Below are positions 5,956 to 7,037 of a stretch of 7,037 bases of DNA, in pieces. Within the stretch, counting starts at the first letter, position 1, and every line of letters begins with the position of its first letter. A program made the position numbers and the translations under genes. Below the pieces are notes generated by a model. That model was not told the DNA's origin. It was given only the letters and a program-made list of their open reading frames with translations, and searched no databases. Origin of the DNA: an uncultured Nitrospina sp. (GTDB lineage Bacteria; Nitrospinota; Nitrospinia; Nitrospinales; VA-1); assembly GCA_950072225.1 (NCBI GenBank), contig CATMOP010000102.1, positions 1 to 7,037 of the forward strand, given 5' to 3'.

Positions 5956-7037
5956 ATGTTTAACCAAGTCCGTACAATAATTCTTTCCGTAGTGTTTCTA
6001 CTGACTATAGGGAGTGTGAGCCTTATTTTGGTGGAAGAAAGTTCGGGTTCCCAGGCAGAGGGTGAAAAGGCCTTTTCGCTGGGGAAGTACAAGGAAGCCG
6101 AAACAATGTTTCGTGCTGTTCTCGAAAAGGAGCCGGGCAATTTTATTACGTTGCAAGCCCAGGCCAATACCAAGATAAAGCTGAAAAAATACGATGAAGC
6201 AGAAAAACTTCTGGATAAAATTCTCGCCATGCCGGCAACTACCGGCCGCAACATCCTGATTTATACCGAAGACGAATCGGAACCTCTTGAGGCAGAGTTG
6301 GTGGATGAAAACGTAATGGCTATGGATGAATCTGAAAAAAGCGACGATGCGTTCAGCCAGTTTTTAAAAGAAGATTATGAAGGACCTGTCCCGCATTACC
6401 GGGTGTTTCTAAAAAAATCCGGAAAAATGAAGCTATTTCTAAGAAGCCGGACCCGGCTCCAATATTCTGGAATTCCTGCCGCCACGCGTGAAAAAGTTGA
6501 GGCTTTGAAAGCCATAGTGATGAAAAAATCGATTTCCGCCAGCCAGGTAAAACCAGAGGAGGAACTGGTTGCGATACCGGGAGGATGTTTTCAGATGGGG
6601 AGCCAATTGGGAGACCCGGATGAGCAACCTGTCCACAAGGTTTGCCTGTCTCCATTTAAGATGGGGAAATATGAAGTGAGGCAAAAATTTTTCCAAACGG
6701 TTATGGGCTACAACCCTTCCACATATGTTGGCGCGGATCTTCCCGTAGAAACTGTGTCCTGGGAAGGGGCCAGAGACTATTGCAAAGAACTGGGTCTGCG
6801 CCTGCCGACCGAAGCGGAATGGGAGTATGCGGCCCGCGGGGGAACACAAGAAGAATATTATTGGGGGCAAAGTATGACCGGCAAGGAGGCAAATTTCTGT
6901 GACAACACTTGTGTCCTCAATACCCGGGACCCCAATTTGACAGATGGTTTTAAGAATTCCGCCCCGGTGGGGTCTTTCCCTCCTAATCCTTTTGGACTTT
7001 ATGATATATCGGGTAATGTGAGCGAGTGGGTGCAGGA
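5956..7037 (+). CDS. Membrane-anchored TPR protein with formylglycine-generating-enzyme (SUMF1/FGE-sulfatase) domain, 3' end outside window
   Basis: The reading frame is open from the ATG to the window edge (360 codons). An AAGGA Shine-Dalgarno (5943-5947) stands 8 nt before the ATG. Residues 7-25 are hydrophobic, a signal anchor without a lipobox Cys, so the body should face the periplasm. Residues about 33-92 hold two TPR-like units (Y-K-E-A-E and Y-D-E-A-E). An acidic, low-complexity linker (103-135) and a basic helical stretch (150-195) follow. From residue 205 the SUMF1 fold starts: VAIPGGCFQMGS, YEVRQKFF, VMGYNPSTY, LPVETVSWEGA, RLPTEAEWEYAARGG (282-296) and FGLYDISGNVSEW. True FGE oxidises a sulfatase Cys to formylglycine, but most bacterial relatives lack its active-site cysteines and act as binding or accessory modules. 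Those positions lie beyond the window, so catalysis cannot be judged. C315 and C319 form a nearby pair. Confidence 0.88.
   Translation, partial: MFNQVRTIILSVVFLLTIGSVSLILVEESSGSQAEGEKAFSLGKYKEAETMFRAVLEKEPGNFITLQAQANTKIKLKKYDEAEKLLDKILAMPATTGRNILIYTEDESEPLEAELVDENVMAMDESEKSDDAFSQFLKEDYEGPVPHYRVFLKKSGKMKLFLRSRTRLQYSGIPAATREKVEALKAIVMKKSISASQVKPEEELVAIPGGCFQMGSQLGDPDEQPVHKVCLSPFKMGKYEVRQKFFQTVMGYNPSTYVGADLPVETVSWEGARDYCKELGLRLPTEAEWEYAARGGTQEEYYWGQSMTGKEANFCDNTCVLNTRDPNLTDGFKNSAPVGSFPPNPFGLYDISGNVSEWVQ

Noticed and set aside
6439..6870. 143-codon minus-strand ORF opposite the FGE domain
   Set aside because: The opposite strand encodes clear SUMF1 motifs across this whole stretch, so this ORF and the overlapping ones at 6353-6655 and 6701-6892 are shadows.

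Overview
The window looks like a chromosomal segment of a Gram-negative bacterium with moderate to low GC. Signs of this are Sec-type signal or anchor sequences, a full-length GlnD-type PII uridylyltransferase, a sigma-54 (NtrC-type) activator fragment and a sulfatase-modifying-factor (FGE/SUMF1) protein. The mix would fit Nitrospinota or former Deltaproteobacteria, but that is inference from gene style only. No tRNA, rRNA, CRISPR array or insertion sequence was seen.

Minus-strand block (132-4982, read right to left). It starts with the last ~50 codons of an FMN-binding glutamate synthase-like gene (stop at 4833-4835). An intact DAHP synthase of the AroF/AroG type with an N-terminal ferredoxin-like domain follows (3739-4755). 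Next is a 905-residue GlnD-like nucleotidyltransferase/HD/ACT protein (822-3539), and 9 nt further a secreted TPR protein (132-812). The glnD-TPR pair has a near-consensus sigma-70 promoter (TTGATA-N17-TATAAT, 3582-3610) and a perfect inverted repeat over the predicted transcription start. Glutamate synthase and GlnD both belong to nitrogen assimilation. AroF makes the first committed step of aromatic amino-acid synthesis.

Plus-strand block (about 4979-7037). It opens with the 3' part of a sigma-54-dependent regulator: AAA+ core from just before the GAFTGA loop, then a Fis-type helix-turn-helix. It lacks Walker A and everything upstream, and a run of seven A at 5568-5574 puts the HTH in another frame. 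After a probable terminator (5852-5886) comes a membrane-anchored TPR-plus-FGE protein (from 5956) that runs off the right edge.

The most notable structure is at about 4978-4985. There the minus-strand glutamate synthase fragment and the plus-strand sigma-54 fragment meet head to head. Both lose their 5' parts at the same point, on the palindrome GCATGC. This is either a real rearrangement breakpoint (inversion or deletion) or an assembly/cloning chimera. I found no convincing new defence or mobile system; the rest is ordinary metabolism and regulation.
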